Assembly (NCBI RefSeq): GCF_035194505.1
Contig: NZ_CP136573.1
Coordinates: forward strand, 1,178,001-1,242,000
From: Erythrobacter sp.
GTDB taxonomy: Bacteria; Pseudomonadota; Alphaproteobacteria; Sphingomonadales; Sphingomonadaceae
Reading direction: 5' to 3'
Length of the DNA stretch: 64,000 nt
Shown here: piece after piece, positions 1-9,505 of the stretch
How positions within the stretch are numbered: position 1 is the stretch's first letter
How the letters are laid out: each line of letters begins with the position of its first letter
The notes under the pieces: generated by a model
What the model was told of the DNA's origin: nothing
Database searches by the model: none
Seen by the model: only the letters and a program-made list of their open reading frames with translations
Position numbers and translations under genes: made by a program

Positions 1-634
1 ACTTGGGGCCCTCGTTGATCTCGAACACGATATCGACGCGGTTCTGCGGCAGCTGCACCATCTTCGGCTCGACCGTCGCGGCGAAACGGCCCTGACGCTT
101 GTAGAGCTCGATGATGCGGGCAACGTCCGCGCGCACCTTGGAACGGGTGAAGATCTGGCGCGGCGAGAGCTTGATCTCGGGGAGGATCTTGTCCTCCTTC
201 AGACGCTCGTTGCCTTCCAGCACGATGCGGTTGATCACCGGGTTTTCGGTCACCGTGATGATGACATTGCCGCTCTCGTTGCGGATCGAGAAGCTGGCGA
301 ACAGCTCGGTCGCGCCGAGATCCTTCAGCGCCTCGTCAGCGGCAGAGGAGGTATATTCCTGGCCAACCCGCAGACGGATGTAGCTGAGGATCGTGGTCGG
401 CTCGAGCCGTTCGGCCCCGACCACGCTGATGGTGCGGATGATGTTGCCCTGCGTGGCGGCGGCCGGCGCGGGCTGCGCGGCACCTTGCGCCTGCGCGAAA
501 GCGACGCCCGGGATCCCTGCAAGGATCGAACCGCAGCACAGCATCACTGCCAGCTGTCCGGTCGGGGAAAGGACGCGGCGGTCTCCAGTCTGGCCATTGA
601 CCGGACCGCGGCCCGTCTCGCTCATTGGGTTCAT
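1..634 (-). CDS. bamA: Outer membrane protein assembly factor BamA, N-terminal part
   Basis: This is the N-terminal ~211 residues of BamA, the essential beta-barrel insertase; the rest lies beyond the left edge. The frame opens with MNPMSETG (ATG at 634, or the in-frame ATG at 625). A hydrophobic stretch ending in AFAQAQ near residues 28-50 reads as a signal peptide. The mature part then looks like POTRA domains: GNIIRTISVVGAERL begins the first, and NPVINRIVLEGNERL the second. It directly follows rseP on the same strand, the usual alphaproteobacterial order, and a 168-bp gap with a small GC hairpin separates them. The family call is firm; the choice between the two starts is not. Confidence 0.93.
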   Translation of the reverse strand, partial: MNPMSETGRGPVNGQTGDRRVLSPTGQLAVMLCCGSILAGIPGVAFAQAQGAAQPAPAAATQGNIIRTISVVGAERLEPTTILSYIRLRVGQEYTSSAADEALKDLGATELFASFSIRNESGNVIITVTENPVINRIVLEGNERLKEDKILPEIKLSPRQIFTRSKVRADVARIIELYKRQGRFAATVEPKMVQLPQNRVDIVFEINEGPK

Positions 635-802
635 GCAGCTAAAGTCCCGTCCAAACTGTGTGTGATCCGGCCCCGCACGGCCGGGCGCTCTGGGTCAAAG
701 CCTCTGCCCCATGTGCCCTTAGCAATCAAGCCGCGAGGGCCAGCGGGGTGCGGCGTGCGGGCCGCTTTCCACGGCAAACCGCAGCTTCTTGCAGATATGC
801 GG

Positions 803-1924
803 TCAAGAACCGAACAGCGGCAGCGAGAAGAGGTCATTCACCGTCACCACCACCATCAGCATCAGCACCAGCGCAATGCCGGTGCGATAGGCCCATTCGG
901 TCGCCTGCGGCCCCACCGGCTTGCGGCGGATCGCCTCGGCCAGATAGAACATCAGGTGCCCGCCATCCAAAGCGGGGATTGGCAAGAAGTTGATGAATGC
1001 CAAATTAAGCGAAATCAGTGCGGCGAAGTTGATGAAGGCCCCGACCCCGAGGCTCATCTGCTCGCCCGAATATTTGGCGATCTTGAGCGGCCCGCCCAAC
1101 TCCTTGAAAGAGCGGTCCCCGACCACGATCTGCTTGATGCCGGTAACCATCATGCCCATCAGGTCCCAGCTCTGCTTCGCAGCGAGCGGCAGGGCTTCGA
1201 GAATGCCGACATCCTCGAACACATATTTCCCGCCCGCCGCCGCGACTCCGATCTGGCCAATGGCGCTTTCATTGCCGAAGCTGTCGGTCTGCACCACCCG
1301 CGCGGTGGTCAGCGGCACGTCGATCTGCTCGCCGGCGCGCTCCAGCGTGAACACCATGCGCTTGCCGGGATTGAGGCCCACGGCCGAGCGCAGCTGTTCG
1401 AAATCGGCAAGTTCGCGCCCGTCGATGGCGATGATCACGTCGCCCGCCTGCATCCCCGCCTTCTGGGCCACGCTGCCCTCGGCAAAGCTGCCGATGGTGC
1501 GCGAATCTTCCGCGCCCTCGATCACCGGCTTGCCGAGAATGGCGAAGAAGGCCGCGAAGATGAGAATTGCGACGAGCAGGTTGGTCACCGGCCCGGCGGC
1601 CACGATCAGCGCGCGCTTCCATAAGGCGGCGTGCTGGAAGCTGCCCTCCTCGCGCGGGGCATTGCGATCAGGCACGGATGCCGGGTTCATGTCGCCTGCA
1701 AACTGGACATAGCCGCCCAGCGGCAGCAGCGAGATCTTCCAGCGGGTTCCGAGCCTGTCGGTGAAGCCCGCGATCTCCTTGCCGAAACCGACCGAGAAAG
1801 CCTCCGCCCGCACCCCGAACAGCCGGCCGACGAGCAGGTGCCCGAGCTCGTGCAGCGTGACGAGCGGGCCGAGCAGCAGCAGGAAGCCCGCCACATACAT
1901 CCAGAAGGGGGGCGTCTCAAACAA
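803..1924 (-). CDS. rseP: RIP metalloprotease RseP (site-2 protease)
   Basis: A 373-aa intramembrane zinc protease that cleaves transmembrane anti-sigma factors and remnant signal peptides in the inner membrane. The first membrane helix carries the zinc motif HELGH (residues 25-29). One PDZ-like domain follows at about 125-200 (core KAGMQAGDVIIAIDG). The second metal motif is NFLPIPALDGGHL near the C-terminus. The start overlaps the dxr stop by 8 bp, which fits translational coupling in the envelope/isoprenoid cluster. The length is shorter than the two-PDZ E. coli enzyme and typical of alphaproteobacteria. Confidence 0.95.
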   Translation of the reverse strand: MFETPPFWMYVAGFLLLLGPLVTLHELGHLLVGRLFGVRAEAFSVGFGKEIAGFTDRLGTRWKISLLPLGGYVQFAGDMNPASVPDRNAPREEGSFQHAALWKRALIVAAGPVTNLLVAILIFAAFFAILGKPVIEGAEDSRTIGSFAEGSVAQKAGMQAGDVIIAIDGRELADFEQLRSAVGLNPGKRMVFTLERAGEQIDVPLTTARVVQTDSFGNESAIGQIGVAAAGGKYVFEDVGILEALPLAAKQSWDLMGMMVTGIKQIVVGDRSFKELGGPLKIAKYSGEQMSLGVGAFINFAALISLNLAFINFLPIPALDGGHLMFYLAEAIRRKPVGPQATEWAYRTGIALVLMLMVVVTVNDLFSLPLFGS

Positions 1925-3083
1925 GGGCGTTGTTCTCCAGCAGGCTCAGCGCTTGCCGCCGCGCGGACCGATCGACTTCGAGCACTTCATCAAGGCTGGC
2001 CGGACGCGGGGCGTCATTGCTACGGGCCAACGTTTCCTCGACCAATGCGGCAATCCGGGTGAACCTGATCTGACCGGCAAGGAAGGCGGCGACCGCCACC
2101 TCGTTTGCGGCATTGAGGATCGCCGGAGCCGACCCGCCCGCCGCAATCGCCTCGCGCGCAAGGCGTGTGGCGGGGAACAGCACCTCGTTGGGAGCCTCGA
2201 AGGTGAGCTGGCCGATGGCGGCCAGATCGAGCGGGGCAAGCGGCGTTTCCATGCGCTGCGGCCAGGCCAGGCAGGATGCAATCGGCACGCGCATGTCCGA
2301 AGGGCCAAGCTGCGCCAGCGTCGAACGGTCGTGGAATTCGACCATCGAATGGATCACGCTCTGAGGGTGCACCACGATCCCGAGCTTCTCCAGCCCGACA
2401 GGGAAGAGGTGATAGGCCTCGATATATTCGAGCCCCTTGTTCATCATCGTGGCGCTGTCGACACTGATCTTGGCGCCCATCGACCAGTTGGGATGGGCCA
2501 CCGCCTCGGCGGGCGTGGCGGCATCGAGCTCGGCCTGCGTCCACGTTCTGAGCGGCCCGCCGCTGGCAGTCAGCGTGATCTTCGCCACATCCGCGATGCG
2601 GTTACCCTGCAAGCACTGGAAGATCGCGTTGTGCTCGGAGTCCGTCGGCAGCAGCGTCGCGCCATGCTTCGCGACCGCCTCCATCAGCACCTCGCCGGCC
2701 GAAACCAGCGCTTCCTTGTTGGCAAGCGCGATGGTGCCACCCCGCTCCACCGCCGCCATCACCGGGGCCAGCCCCGCGCAGCCGACAATCGCCGCTACGG
2801 TCATGTCCACCGGATGCTGCGCCGCCTCGACCAGCGCCTGCCTGCCGCCCGCCGCAGTCACCCCGCTGCCCGCCAGCGCAGCGCGCAGTTCGGGCAGGCA
2901 GGCCTCGTCGCCCACCACGGCCAGCTTGGCATCAAACTCGATCGCCAGCGCCGCCAGCTCTGCCGCACTGCCATTGGCGGTCAGCGCCTCGACCTGCCAT
3001 TCGCCGCGATTGCGCCGCACCAGATCGAGCGTCGATGCGCCAATCGAGCCGGTGGCACCAAGCAGGGTAAGCGAACGGGTCAT
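1917..3083 (-). CDS. dxr: 1-deoxy-D-xylulose 5-phosphate reductoisomerase
   Basis: Catalyses the NADPH-dependent conversion of DXP to MEP, the committed step of non-mevalonate isoprenoid synthesis in the cytosol. The N-terminal dinucleotide-binding motif GATGSIG is at residues 9-15, and the substrate/metal region contains LPTDSEHNAIFQCL and the SGGPLR loop. The start MTRSLTLLG at 3083 is preferred over an in-frame ATG 36 bp upstream because the fold begins immediately at the GATGSIG strand. The result is 388 aa, the usual size. It sits between cdsA and rseP, so isoprenoid supply is grouped with uppS, which uses the product pathway. Confidence 0.95.
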   Translation of the reverse strand: MTRSLTLLGATGSIGASTLDLVRRNRGEWQVEALTANGSAAELAALAIEFDAKLAVVGDEACLPELRAALAGSGVTAAGGRQALVEAAQHPVDMTVAAIVGCAGLAPVMAAVERGGTIALANKEALVSAGEVLMEAVAKHGATLLPTDSEHNAIFQCLQGNRIADVAKITLTASGGPLRTWTQAELDAATPAEAVAHPNWSMGAKISVDSATMMNKGLEYIEAYHLFPVGLEKLGIVVHPQSVIHSMVEFHDRSTLAQLGPSDMRVPIASCLAWPQRMETPLAPLDLAAIGQLTFEAPNEVLFPATRLAREAIAAGGSAPAILNAANEVAVAAFLAGQIRFTRIAALVEETLARSNDAPRPASLDEVLEVDRSARRQALSLLENNALV

Positions 3084-3090
3084 CGCCGCA

Positions 3091-3843
3091 TCATCCCAGC
3101 AAACGCATGGCGGTGGCAATCACAAACAGCATGAAGAACACCGCGAGGAAGCCGTCGAGCCGGTCAAACAGCCCGCCGTGGCCGGGAATGAGGTTGCTAG
3201 AATCCTTGAAGCCCGCGCGCCGCTTCATCCAGCTTTCGAAGAAGTCGCCCGCCTGCGCCAGCACGGCGATCAGCACCCCGGCGAGCAGCGCGAGCCCAAG
3301 GCTCGTCGCATCATAGCCCGGCGTGCCCGCCGCCGGACCGAAATCGGCCAGTTCATTACCGATCGCCACCAGCCCCGATGCCAGCGCCCCGCCCGCAAGG
3401 CCTGCCCAGGTCTTGGACGGGCTGATGCTGGGCGCGATCTTCGGCCCGCCAATCGCGCGTCCGGCAAAATAGGCGCCCGCATCGACCGCAATGATCGGGA
3501 CGATGTAGCCGACCAGCACTTCCAGCGGCCCATAGCCGAGGCTCTGCCCGTCAACGGGAAGGAAATGCGCGCCGTTGCGCAGCGCCATCATCGCCAGCGC
3601 CGCGCCGCCGATATAATTGACGCCGCCGAAGAACCACAGGGTTTCGGACGTCACCGACTTGGCGAATTGCGTGACCAGCCGGTTCCATTCCCACAGCACC
3701 ACCGCGGCCAGCAGCCCGACAAAGCCGGTCCAGAACCACCCGCCGAGCCACAGCGCCCCGGCCGAGATCACCAGCATCACCACCGCAGAACCCAGCCGCA
3801 CCGGCAGGTCCGATACCGCCTTCACGCCTTCACCGCCCGCCAT
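3091..3843 (-). CDS. cdsA: Phosphatidate cytidylyltransferase
   Basis: An integral membrane enzyme that makes CDP-diacylglycerol from phosphatidate and CTP, feeding pssA elsewhere in this window. The protein is a string of hydrophobic helices ending with the CDP-alcohol synthetase signature: WMKRRAGFKD, then PGHGGLFDRLD. The start MAGGEGVKAV at 3843 is chosen; it overlaps the uppS stop by 14 bp. Starts further upstream would add a non-hydrophobic stretch lying inside uppS. The resulting length, 250 aa, is normal for short alphaproteobacterial CdsA. The start is moderately sure, the function very sure. Confidence 0.93.
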   Translation of the reverse strand: MAGGEGVKAVSDLPVRLGSAVVMLVISAGALWLGGWFWTGFVGLLAAVVLWEWNRLVTQFAKSVTSETLWFFGGVNYIGGAALAMMALRNGAHFLPVDGQSLGYGPLEVLVGYIVPIIAVDAGAYFAGRAIGGPKIAPSISPSKTWAGLAGGALASGLVAIGNELADFGPAAGTPGYDATSLGLALLAGVLIAVLAQAGDFFESWMKRRAGFKDSSNLIPGHGGLFDRLDGFLAVFFMLFVIATAMRLLG

Positions 3844-4507
3844 ATCGCCGCTCCCTCCGGGCAAAATCATCGAGCGCGCGGGACAGGTCCGCAGGCTCGA
3901 AATCGGGCCACAAGGTATCCACGAACAGCATCTCGGCATAGGCCGATTGCCACAGCAGGAAATTCGACAGGCGCACTTCGCCGCTGGTGCGGATCAGCAG
4001 ATCGAGCGGCGGGAGATCGGCTGTATCAAGCTGCGCGGCGATGCTCTCGATGGTAATCTCGCCAGCCGCCGCCGCCTTCGTCGCCGCGCGCGCGATCTCG
4101 TGCTGCCCGCCATAGTTGAGCGCCACCGCGAGCGTCTGCTTGCCGTTCGCGGTCTGCGCCAGCGCGTCTTCCAGCATGGCGACAATATCGGGCGCGAGGC
4201 TCTGCCAGTCGCCGATGATTTTCAGCTTCACATTATTGGCGACGAATTCGGGCAGGTCCGATTTGATGAACCGTCGCATCAGGTTCATCAGATCGTCGAC
4301 CTCCTCGTCAGGCCGCTTCCAGTTTTCCGAGGAGAAGGCATAGAGCGTCAGGCACTCGAGGCCCGTCGGCTCCAACGCACGCACCAGCCGGCGCACCGCC
4401 TCCACGCCGCGCTGATGCCCGACCGCGCGCGGCAGGCCACGCTTCTTGGCCCAGCGTCCATTGCCATCCATGATGATGGCGACATGTCTGGCGCGATCAG
4501 GCTGCAA
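3830..4507 (-). CDS. uppS: Undecaprenyl diphosphate synthase (cis-prenyltransferase)
   Basis: Condenses isopentenyl diphosphate onto farnesyl diphosphate to make the C55 lipid carrier of peptidoglycan and O-antigen synthesis. The family-defining motif HVAIIMDGNGRWA is at residues 8-20, with the catalytic Asp at 14, followed by the RGLPRAVGHQRG substrate loop. The C-terminal RTSGEVRLSNFLLWQSAYAE motif is also present. Length 225 aa is slightly short but complete. It overlaps cdsA and lies 26 bp downstream of frr. Confidence 0.96.
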   Translation of the reverse strand: MQPDRARHVAIIMDGNGRWAKKRGLPRAVGHQRGVEAVRRLVRALEPTGLECLTLYAFSSENWKRPDEEVDDLMNLMRRFIKSDLPEFVANNVKLKIIGDWQSLAPDIVAMLEDALAQTANGKQTLAVALNYGGQHEIARAATKAAAAGEITIESIAAQLDTADLPPLDLLIRTSGEVRLSNFLLWQSAYAEMLFVDTLWPDFEPADLSRALDDFARRERRYGGR

Positions 4508-4533
4508 TCCGGCTCCCCATCATCCCGTCCGCC

Positions 4534-5091
4534 TTACTGCGTCAGGATTTCCTGTTCCTTCTTGGCCGCAGCCTCGTCGGTTTCCTTGACGTATTGATCG
4601 GTCAGCTTCTGGACCTGCTCTTCGGACCGCTTGCGCTCGTCCTCGGAGATTTCCTTCTTCTTCTCGTCGGTCTTCAGGCTTTCCATCGCATCGCGGCGCA
4701 CGTTGCGGATCGCGATCTTGGCCTTCTCAGCATACTGGCCCGCGAGCTTGGCGAGCTCCTTGCGGCGCTCCTGCGTCAGATCGGGGATCGGCAGACGGAG
4801 CGTCTGGCCGTCGATGATCGGATTGAGGCCGAGATTGGCATAGGCAATCGCCTTTTCCACCGCGTGGAGGTTCGACTTGTCCCACACCTGCACGGAGAGC
4901 ATCCGCGGCTCGGGGGCCGAGACCGTCGCGACCTGCTGCAAGGGCATCATCGAGCCATAGACTTCGACCTGCACCGGATCGAGCAGGGTGGTGTTGGCGC
5001 GGCCGGTGCGCAGGCCCTGAAGATCGCTCTTCAGCGAATCCACCGCGCCCTTCATCCGGCGCTCGACATCGGCCTTGTCATATTGCGGCAT
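4534..5091 (-). CDS. frr: Ribosome recycling factor
   Basis: A 185-aa protein that, with EF-G, splits post-termination ribosomes. It is recognisable throughout: N-terminal MKGAVDSLKSDLQGLRTGRA, the central LRLPIPDLTQERRKEL hinge region, and the C-terminal long helix with RRDAMESLK. The rest is Lys/Glu rich, as expected for the three-helix bundle. It lies 39 bp downstream of pyrH in the conserved pyrH-frr-uppS-cdsA order. Confidence 0.97.
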   Translation of the reverse strand: MPQYDKADVERRMKGAVDSLKSDLQGLRTGRANTTLLDPVQVEVYGSMMPLQQVATVSAPEPRMLSVQVWDKSNLHAVEKAIAYANLGLNPIIDGQTLRLPIPDLTQERRKELAKLAGQYAEKAKIAIRNVRRDAMESLKTDEKKKEISEDERKRSEEQVQKLTDQYVKETDEAAAKKEQEILTQ

Positions 5092-5130
5092 GGCTGGGTT
5101 TCCCTCTGATTGTCTTGGCTGTCTTGAACG

Positions 5131-5850
5131 TCACTGGTCTTGAACAATGGTCTGGACGCCCTCGCCCGCCAGCACGCGCGCGAGGTTGCCCTTCTCGCGG
5201 ATCGAGAAGACCACGATCGGAATCTTGTTGTCGCGGCACAGCGCCACGGCGGAGGCGTCCATCACTTTGAGATTGTCGGCCAGCACGCGGTCATAGGAGA
5301 CGGTGTCGAACCGGATCGCGGCGGCGTTCTTCTTGGGATCGCTGTCATAAACGCCGTCAACGCTGGTGCCCTTGAGCAGCGCGTCGCACTTCATCTCGGC
5401 AGCACGCAGGGCAGCGCCGCTATCGGTGGTGAAGTAGGGTGCGCCGACGCCGGCGGCAAAGATCACCACGCGGCCCTTTTCGAGGTGACGTTCGGCGCGG
5501 CGGCGGATCACCGGCTCGCACACCTTGTCCATCTCGATCGCGGACTGCACGCGGGTCTGCACGCCCAGTTGTTCCAGTGCGTTCTGCATGGCGAGCGCGT
5601 TCATCACGGTCGCCAGCATTCCCATGTAATCGGCCTGCGCACGGTCCATCCCCTGCGCCGCGCCGGCCATGCCGCGGAAGATATTGCCGCCGCCGATGAC
5701 GAGGCAGATTTCTAGCCCCGTTTCCTTGGCCGCCTTCACCTCTTTCGCCAGATCGGCGACGAAGGCCGGATCGATCCCGAACTGCTGATCGCCCATCAGC
5801 ACTTCACCCGAAAGCTTCAGGAGGACGCGCTTGATCGGGGGAAGAGACAT
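5131..5850 (-). CDS. pyrH: UMP kinase
   Basis: Phosphorylates UMP to UDP, the first dedicated step toward CTP and UDP-sugars. The start [16 protein letters not shown] at 5850 gives 239 aa, the family norm, although the reading frame stays open far upstream. Visible motifs are KLSGEVLMG, the phosphate loop GGGNIFRG, and [12 protein letters not shown] in the amino-acid kinase fold. It is separated from tsf by the oppositely oriented metallo-hydrolase gene, which breaks the tsf-pyrH adjacency seen in many bacteria. Confidence 0.96.
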   Translation of the reverse strand: MSLPPIKRVLLKLSGEVLMGDQQFGIDPAFVADLAKEVKAAKETGLEICLVIGGGNIFRGMAGAAQGMDRAQADYMGMLATVMNALAMQNALEQLGVQTRVQSAIEMDKVCEPVIRRRAERHLEKGRVVIFAAGVGAPYFTTDSGAALRAAEMKCDALLKGTSVDGVYDSDPKKNAAAIRFDTVSYDRVLADNLKVMDASAVALCRDNKIPIVVFSIREKGNLARVLAGEGVQTIVQDQ

Positions 5851-5976
5851 GGAGCCGAGAATCCGTGTGAATAAGGAGATGGCGGTTCCCTTAGCGAGCA
5901 AGCTATAACCACGCAAAGGGAAAGGCCTTGCAGCCAATGCACGCGCATGGGGGCGAAGGGGCCGGGGGAGAAGGCG

Positions 5977-7047
5977 ATGACGAAACGCAGACTGCTTGTG
6001 GCGGTGCTGGCGCTGGTGGTGATGGCGGCGGCAGCGGTGCTGCTGTTCCAGCGGCAGGCGGGCGAGCGCCTGTTCGCGCAGGCTGCGGCCAGGCGCGTTG
6101 CGGACGGCGGGCTCAAGCTGGATGACGGGCTGCACCTCGTTCTGTGCGGCACCGGATCGCCCCTGCCCAATCCGGCCCGCGCGGGGCCGTGCAATGTCGT
6201 GATCGCGGGCGATCAGGCCTATGTCGTCGATATCGGCGAAGGCGCGGCGCGCAATCTCAACCTGATCGGCTTCGACATTCCCTCGCTCGATGGAGTGCTG
6301 CTCACCCATTTCCATTCGGACCATATCGACGGGCTGGGGCCGCTGGCGCTGTTCTACTGGACCCAAGGCTCGGCCAGCGCGCCCCTGCCCCTGATCGGGC
6401 CGCAGGGGGTGGAGACGGTCGCGGAAGGGTTCAACACCGCCTACCGCCTCGATCACGGCTACCGCGTGGCGCATCACGGGGCGCGTATCGTCCCGCCAAG
6501 CGGCGGCGGAGTGCAGGCCGTGCCTTTCGCCATCGCCGCCAGCCCGGTCACCGTGCTGGAGCGCGGCGGCTTGAAGGTCACCGCCTTCCCCGTCGATCAC
6601 GATCCGGTAAAGCCCAGCGTCGGCTACCGCTTCGATTACAAGGGCCGATCGCTGGTGATCACCGGCGATACCGCGCGCAGTGCCTCGGTTGAGCGGGCGG
6701 CCAAGGGCGCGGACCTGCTGGTCCACGATGCGCTCCAGCCCAGTCTGGTTACCGGGCTGACCGATGCGCTGGAACAGGCCGGGCAAGCGAACACGGCCAA
6801 GATCACCCGTGACATTCTCGATTACCACGCCTCGCCCGAGGATGCGGCCAAGAGCGCCAAGGCGGCAGGGGTGCGCCAGCTGGTGCTGACCCACCTCGTC
6901 CCGCCGATCCCCAATGCGTTTTTCTACCCCGCATTCGTCGGCGATTCGGCGCGCTATTTTGGCGGCGAGATCACCGTGGGCGAGGACGGGATGGTGTTCT
7001 CGCTCCCGCCGGGGACGCAGGATATCACACAGGACAAGCGGCTCTAG
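5977..7047 (+). CDS. Membrane-anchored or exported MBL-fold metallo-hydrolase
   Basis: A 356-aa protein of the metallo-beta-lactamase fold, closest in layout to RNase Z/arylsulfatase-like hydrolases. Residues 4-24 form a hydrophobic segment, so the enzyme is probably periplasmic or membrane-anchored and not a tRNA 3' processing RNase Z. The metal motif HFHSDHIDG has His111, His113, Asp115 and His116, and later ligands sit in DHDPVKP, GDTARS and THLVPPIP. The start [10 protein letters not shown] at 5977 is chosen because it begins at the signal segment. It is divergent from pyrH and convergent with tsf. The substrate cannot be told from the sequence. Confidence 0.8.
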   Translation: MTKRRLLVAVLALVVMAAAAVLLFQRQAGERLFAQAAARRVADGGLKLDDGLHLVLCGTGSPLPNPARAGPCNVVIAGDQAYVVDIGEGAARNLNLIGFDIPSLDGVLLTHFHSDHIDGLGPLALFYWTQGSASAPLPLIGPQGVETVAEGFNTAYRLDHGYRVAHHGARIVPPSGGGVQAVPFAIAASPVTVLERGGLKVTAFPVDHDPVKPSVGYRFDYKGRSLVITGDTARSASVERAAKGADLLVHDALQPSLVTGLTDALEQAGQANTAKITRDILDYHASPEDAAKSAKAAGVRQLVLTHLVPPIPNAFFYPAFVGDSARYFGGEITVGEDGMVFSLPPGTQDITQDKRL

Positions 7048-7060
7048 CGTGCAAAAGCAA

Positions 7061-7095
7061 ACGGCCGCCGCAGCATGGGTAGCTGCGACGGCCGT
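7061..7095. terminator. Bidirectional terminator between MBL hydrolase and tsf
   Basis: A 14-bp stem (ACGGCCGCCGCAGC at 7061-7074 against GCTGCGACGGCCGT at 7082-7095, one mismatch) with a 7-nt loop. On the minus strand the stem is followed by TTTGCTTTTGC, giving a reasonable intrinsic terminator for tsf; on the plus strand the T tract is weaker. It lies exactly between two convergent stops. Confidence 0.7.
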
Positions 7096-7117
7096 CCGTG
7101 TTTCTGAAGGCTAGAGG

Positions 7118-8044
7118 TCAGCCCTTGAGGGTCGCGGCGACTTCTGCGGCGAAGTCGACTTCTTCCTTCTCGATGCCTTCGCCCAGCTGGTAGCGGACAT
7201 AGTCGACCAGCTTGATCGACTTGCCGGCTTCCTTGGCGACGCGGGCGATGTACTCTTCCACAGTCGCCTTGCCGTCCTTGACGAAGATCTGGCTGAGCAG
7301 GGCGTTTTCCTTGGCGAACTTCTTCACCGCGCCGTCGACCATCTTGGCCTGCACGTCCGCCGGCTTGCCGCTTTCGGCAGCCTTTTCGGCGGCGATCTTG
7401 CGCTCGCGCTCGATCACGTCGGCGTCGAGACCGTCCGCGTCCAGCGCCTGCGGGAACATCGCGGCAGCGTGCTGGGCAATGTCCTTGCCGAGCGCGTGGA
7501 GCGTGTCGGCACCGGCATCCGATTCCAGCGCGACCAGCACGCCGATCTTGCCGAGGCCTTCGGCGGCCGCGTTGTGGATGTAGGGAACGATAGCGCCCTC
7601 ATTCACCGAGACCGCCTTGATGCGGCGGATCTGCTGGTTTTCACCGATGGTGGCGACGTTGTCGGTCAGCTTCTCGCCAACCGTGCCGCCATCGGGGTAG
7701 GCCGAAGCCTTGAGCGCTTCGACATCGGTGCCGCCGAGCGACAGGGCCACCGCGGTCGCCTTGCGCACGAAGTCCTGGAACTGGTCGTTCTTGGCGACGA
7801 AGTCGGTTTCCGAGTTGATCTCGACAGCCACGCCGCGGGTGCCTTCGACCAGCACGCCGACGAGACCTTCGGCCGCGGTGCGGCTGGACTTCTTCTGGGC
7901 GGTGGCGAGGCCCTTGGCGCGCAGGGCGTCAACGGCAGCTTCGATGTCGCCACCGGCTTCGGACAGCGCCTTCTTGGCGTCCATCATGCCAGCGCCGGTG
8001 CGCTCGCGCAGCTTCTTCACATCGGCGACGGAGAAATCGGCCAT
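7118..8044 (-). CDS. tsf: Elongation factor Ts
   Basis: The guanine-nucleotide exchange factor for EF-Tu, 308 aa. The N-terminal domain shows [19 protein letters not shown] and the core shows [15 protein letters not shown], both diagnostic. The start [10 protein letters not shown] at 8044 follows an AAGGAAA ribosome-binding site; the longer in-frame version is rejected for that reason. It lies 129 bp downstream of rpsB, the conserved rpsB-tsf operon. The convergent hydrolase gene beyond it is separated by a terminator. Confidence 0.97.
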   Translation of the reverse strand: MADFSVADVKKLRERTGAGMMDAKKALSEAGGDIEAAVDALRAKGLATAQKKSSRTAAEGLVGVLVEGTRGVAVEINSETDFVAKNDQFQDFVRKATAVALSLGGTDVEALKASAYPDGGTVGEKLTDNVATIGENQQIRRIKAVSVNEGAIVPYIHNAAAEGLGKIGVLVALESDAGADTLHALGKDIAQHAAAMFPQALDADGLDADVIERERKIAAEKAAESGKPADVQAKMVDGAVKKFAKENALLSQIFVKDGKATVEEYIARVAKEAGKSIKLVDYVRYQLGEGIEKEEVDFAAEVAATLKG

Positions 8045-8173
8045 GGGAATTTCCTTTTCGTGTGTGTTCGGGCGCCCGGCCCTGCCATCCCGCAATGGGA
8101 GGCAATGCCGGGCGCGCTAGAGGGGGAATGTGACGGGTGCTTGACGAAAGCCGTCAGGCACCCGCGCAAAAAA

Positions 8174-8956
8174 TCAGGCTTCGGCGTCTTCCGCAGCCGG
8201 AGCGTCTTCCACGACAGCTTCGACCGGCGGCTCTTCCATCGCGCCGAAATCGGCAGCGGTTTCGGCCTGGAACTTGCCCTTGCCGGCGAGCGCGGCTTCA
8301 CCGATCGTCTGGCAGTAGAGACGCACGGCGCGGGCCGCATCGTCATTGCCCGGAACCGGGAAGGCGATGCCGTTGGGGTCGACGTTGGTGTCGAGGATCC
8401 CGATCACCGGAATGCCAAGCACGTTGGCTTCCTTGATGGCGAGGTCTTCCTTGTTGGCGTCGATCACGAACATCACGTCCGGAATGCCGCCCATGTCGCG
8501 GATGCCGCCGAGCGACATTTCCAGCTTCTCGCGTTCGCGGGTGAGCTGGAGGACTTCCTTCTTGGTGAAGCCCGAGACATCGCCCGAGAGCATTTCTTCA
8601 AGGCTCTTGAGACGACGGATCGAACCCGAGATCGTCTTCCAGTTGGTGAGCATGCCGCCCAGCCAGCGGTGGTTGACGAAGTGCTGGCCCGACATGCGCG
8701 CGGCTTCAGCGATCGGCTCCTGCGCCTGGCGCTTGGTGCCGACGAACAGCACCTTGCCACCCGAACGCACGGTGGCTTCGACGAAATCGAGCGCGCGCGC
8801 GAACAGCGGCACGGTCTGCGACAGGTCGATGATGTGGACACCGTTGCGCGCGCCGAAGATGTACGGCTTCATGCGCGGGTTCCAGCGGTGGGTCTGGTGG
8901 CCGAAGTGAGCGCCGGCCTCGATCAATTGCTGCATCGTGACGACAGGTGCCGCCAT
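8174..8956 (-). CDS. rpsB: 30S ribosomal protein S2
   Basis: A 260-aa S2 protein of the small subunit. Diagnostic stretches are [48 protein letters not shown] and the C-terminal [12 protein letters not shown]. The start [10 protein letters not shown] at 8956 is chosen, with GGAAA just upstream. The C-terminal tail is acidic and alanine rich, as in other alphaproteobacteria. The 285-bp region upstream should hold its promoter; no known S2 leader structure was recognised there. Confidence 0.97.
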   Translation of the reverse strand: MAAPVVTMQQLIEAGAHFGHQTHRWNPRMKPYIFGARNGVHIIDLSQTVPLFARALDFVEATVRSGGKVLFVGTKRQAQEPIAEAARMSGQHFVNHRWLGGMLTNWKTISGSIRRLKSLEEMLSGDVSGFTKKEVLQLTREREKLEMSLGGIRDMGGIPDVMFVIDANKEDLAIKEANVLGIPVIGILDTNVDPNGIAFPVPGNDDAARAVRLYCQTIGEAALAGKGKFQAETAADFGAMEEPPVEAVVEDAPAAEDAEA

Positions 8957-9176
8957 AGGTATTTCCTTTCCGGTTGTTCCTCTGGAAGGCTGGAACCGTC
9001 GTCGCGGAGCTCCCGCAAACGGCACCGGTATGTGCGCCTTCCATGTGAATTTGCCCCGTTACAGACCGAATGTCCGTGCCAAAGCGTGCGCGCCACTAGC
9101 GGAGCTGCGGAGCAAAATCCAGCCCTGAATCGGCGAGACGTTCGGAACAAAACAAGAATTCCTGCTTGACAGGTTG

Positions 9177-9191
9177 GAACACCTAGGGAAC
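9177..9191 (+). promoter_or_regulatory. Putative LexA (SOS) box
   Basis: The direct repeat GAAC-N7-GAAC (spacer ACCTAGG) matches the alphaproteobacterial LexA consensus GTTC-N7-GTTC on the other strand. It lies 11 bp after a TTGACA hexamer (9166-9171) and about 50 bp before the start of a small membrane-protein gene, a position where LexA could block transcription. Eight fixed bases will also occur by chance once or twice in a window this size, so the placement is the main support. Confidence 0.5.
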
Positions 9192-9241
9192 AAGCCTGAT
9201 GGAACAAAGAACGAACGCACGAATCGCAAAGGAAACCGGTC

Positions 9242-9505
9242 ATGCTTGCACTCGCCATCAACCTGCTGTTCGCCACCGCTGCCGTGGCGGCGCTGCTCAC
9301 GCTGGTCGACTGCGCCATGAAGGCGGGCCGGGTCTATGCCGATCTGATGCGCGAAAAGGCGCTGATGGATGCAGGCTTCTTTATGGAGGTCGATCCGCGC
9401 GAGGTGCGGCTGCGGGCGGCTGCGCGCCGGGCGGGTGCGGTTACGCTGACGCGCCGCTCGCCGGCTCTGCGTCCCCTGCCTGCTCTTGCGCGCGGCGCCG
9501 CTTGA
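9242..9505 (+). CDS. Small single-pass membrane protein, possibly SOS-controlled
   Basis: An 87-aa protein with an N-terminal membrane helix (residues 3-22, rich in Leu and Ala) and a basic cytosolic tail of Arg/Ala segments. The ATG at 9242 follows GGAAACCG, a usable ribosome-binding site. The last 65 bp overlap the 3' end of pssA on the opposite strand. No family was recognised. The upstream LexA-like box and the size and topology recall SOS-induced division inhibitors such as Caulobacter SidA, but no sequence similarity is claimed. Coding status is likely, function unknown. Confidence 0.6.
   Translation: MLALAINLLFATAAVAALLTLVDCAMKAGRVYADLMREKALMDAGFFMEVDPREVRLRAAARRAGAVTLTRRSPALRPLPALARGAA

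Noticed and set aside
485..1624. 379-aa reading frame antisense to rseP
   Set aside because: GC-rich shadow frame; the complete RseP with HELGH and PDZ motifs lies on the other strand.
2437..4056. 539-aa plus-strand frame across dxr, cdsA and uppS
   Set aside because: Composition is a translation of the opposite strand; no RBS or motif.
8957..9176. Riboswitch or S2 leader in front of rpsB
   Set aside because: No known aptamer or autoregulatory structure was recognised by eye.
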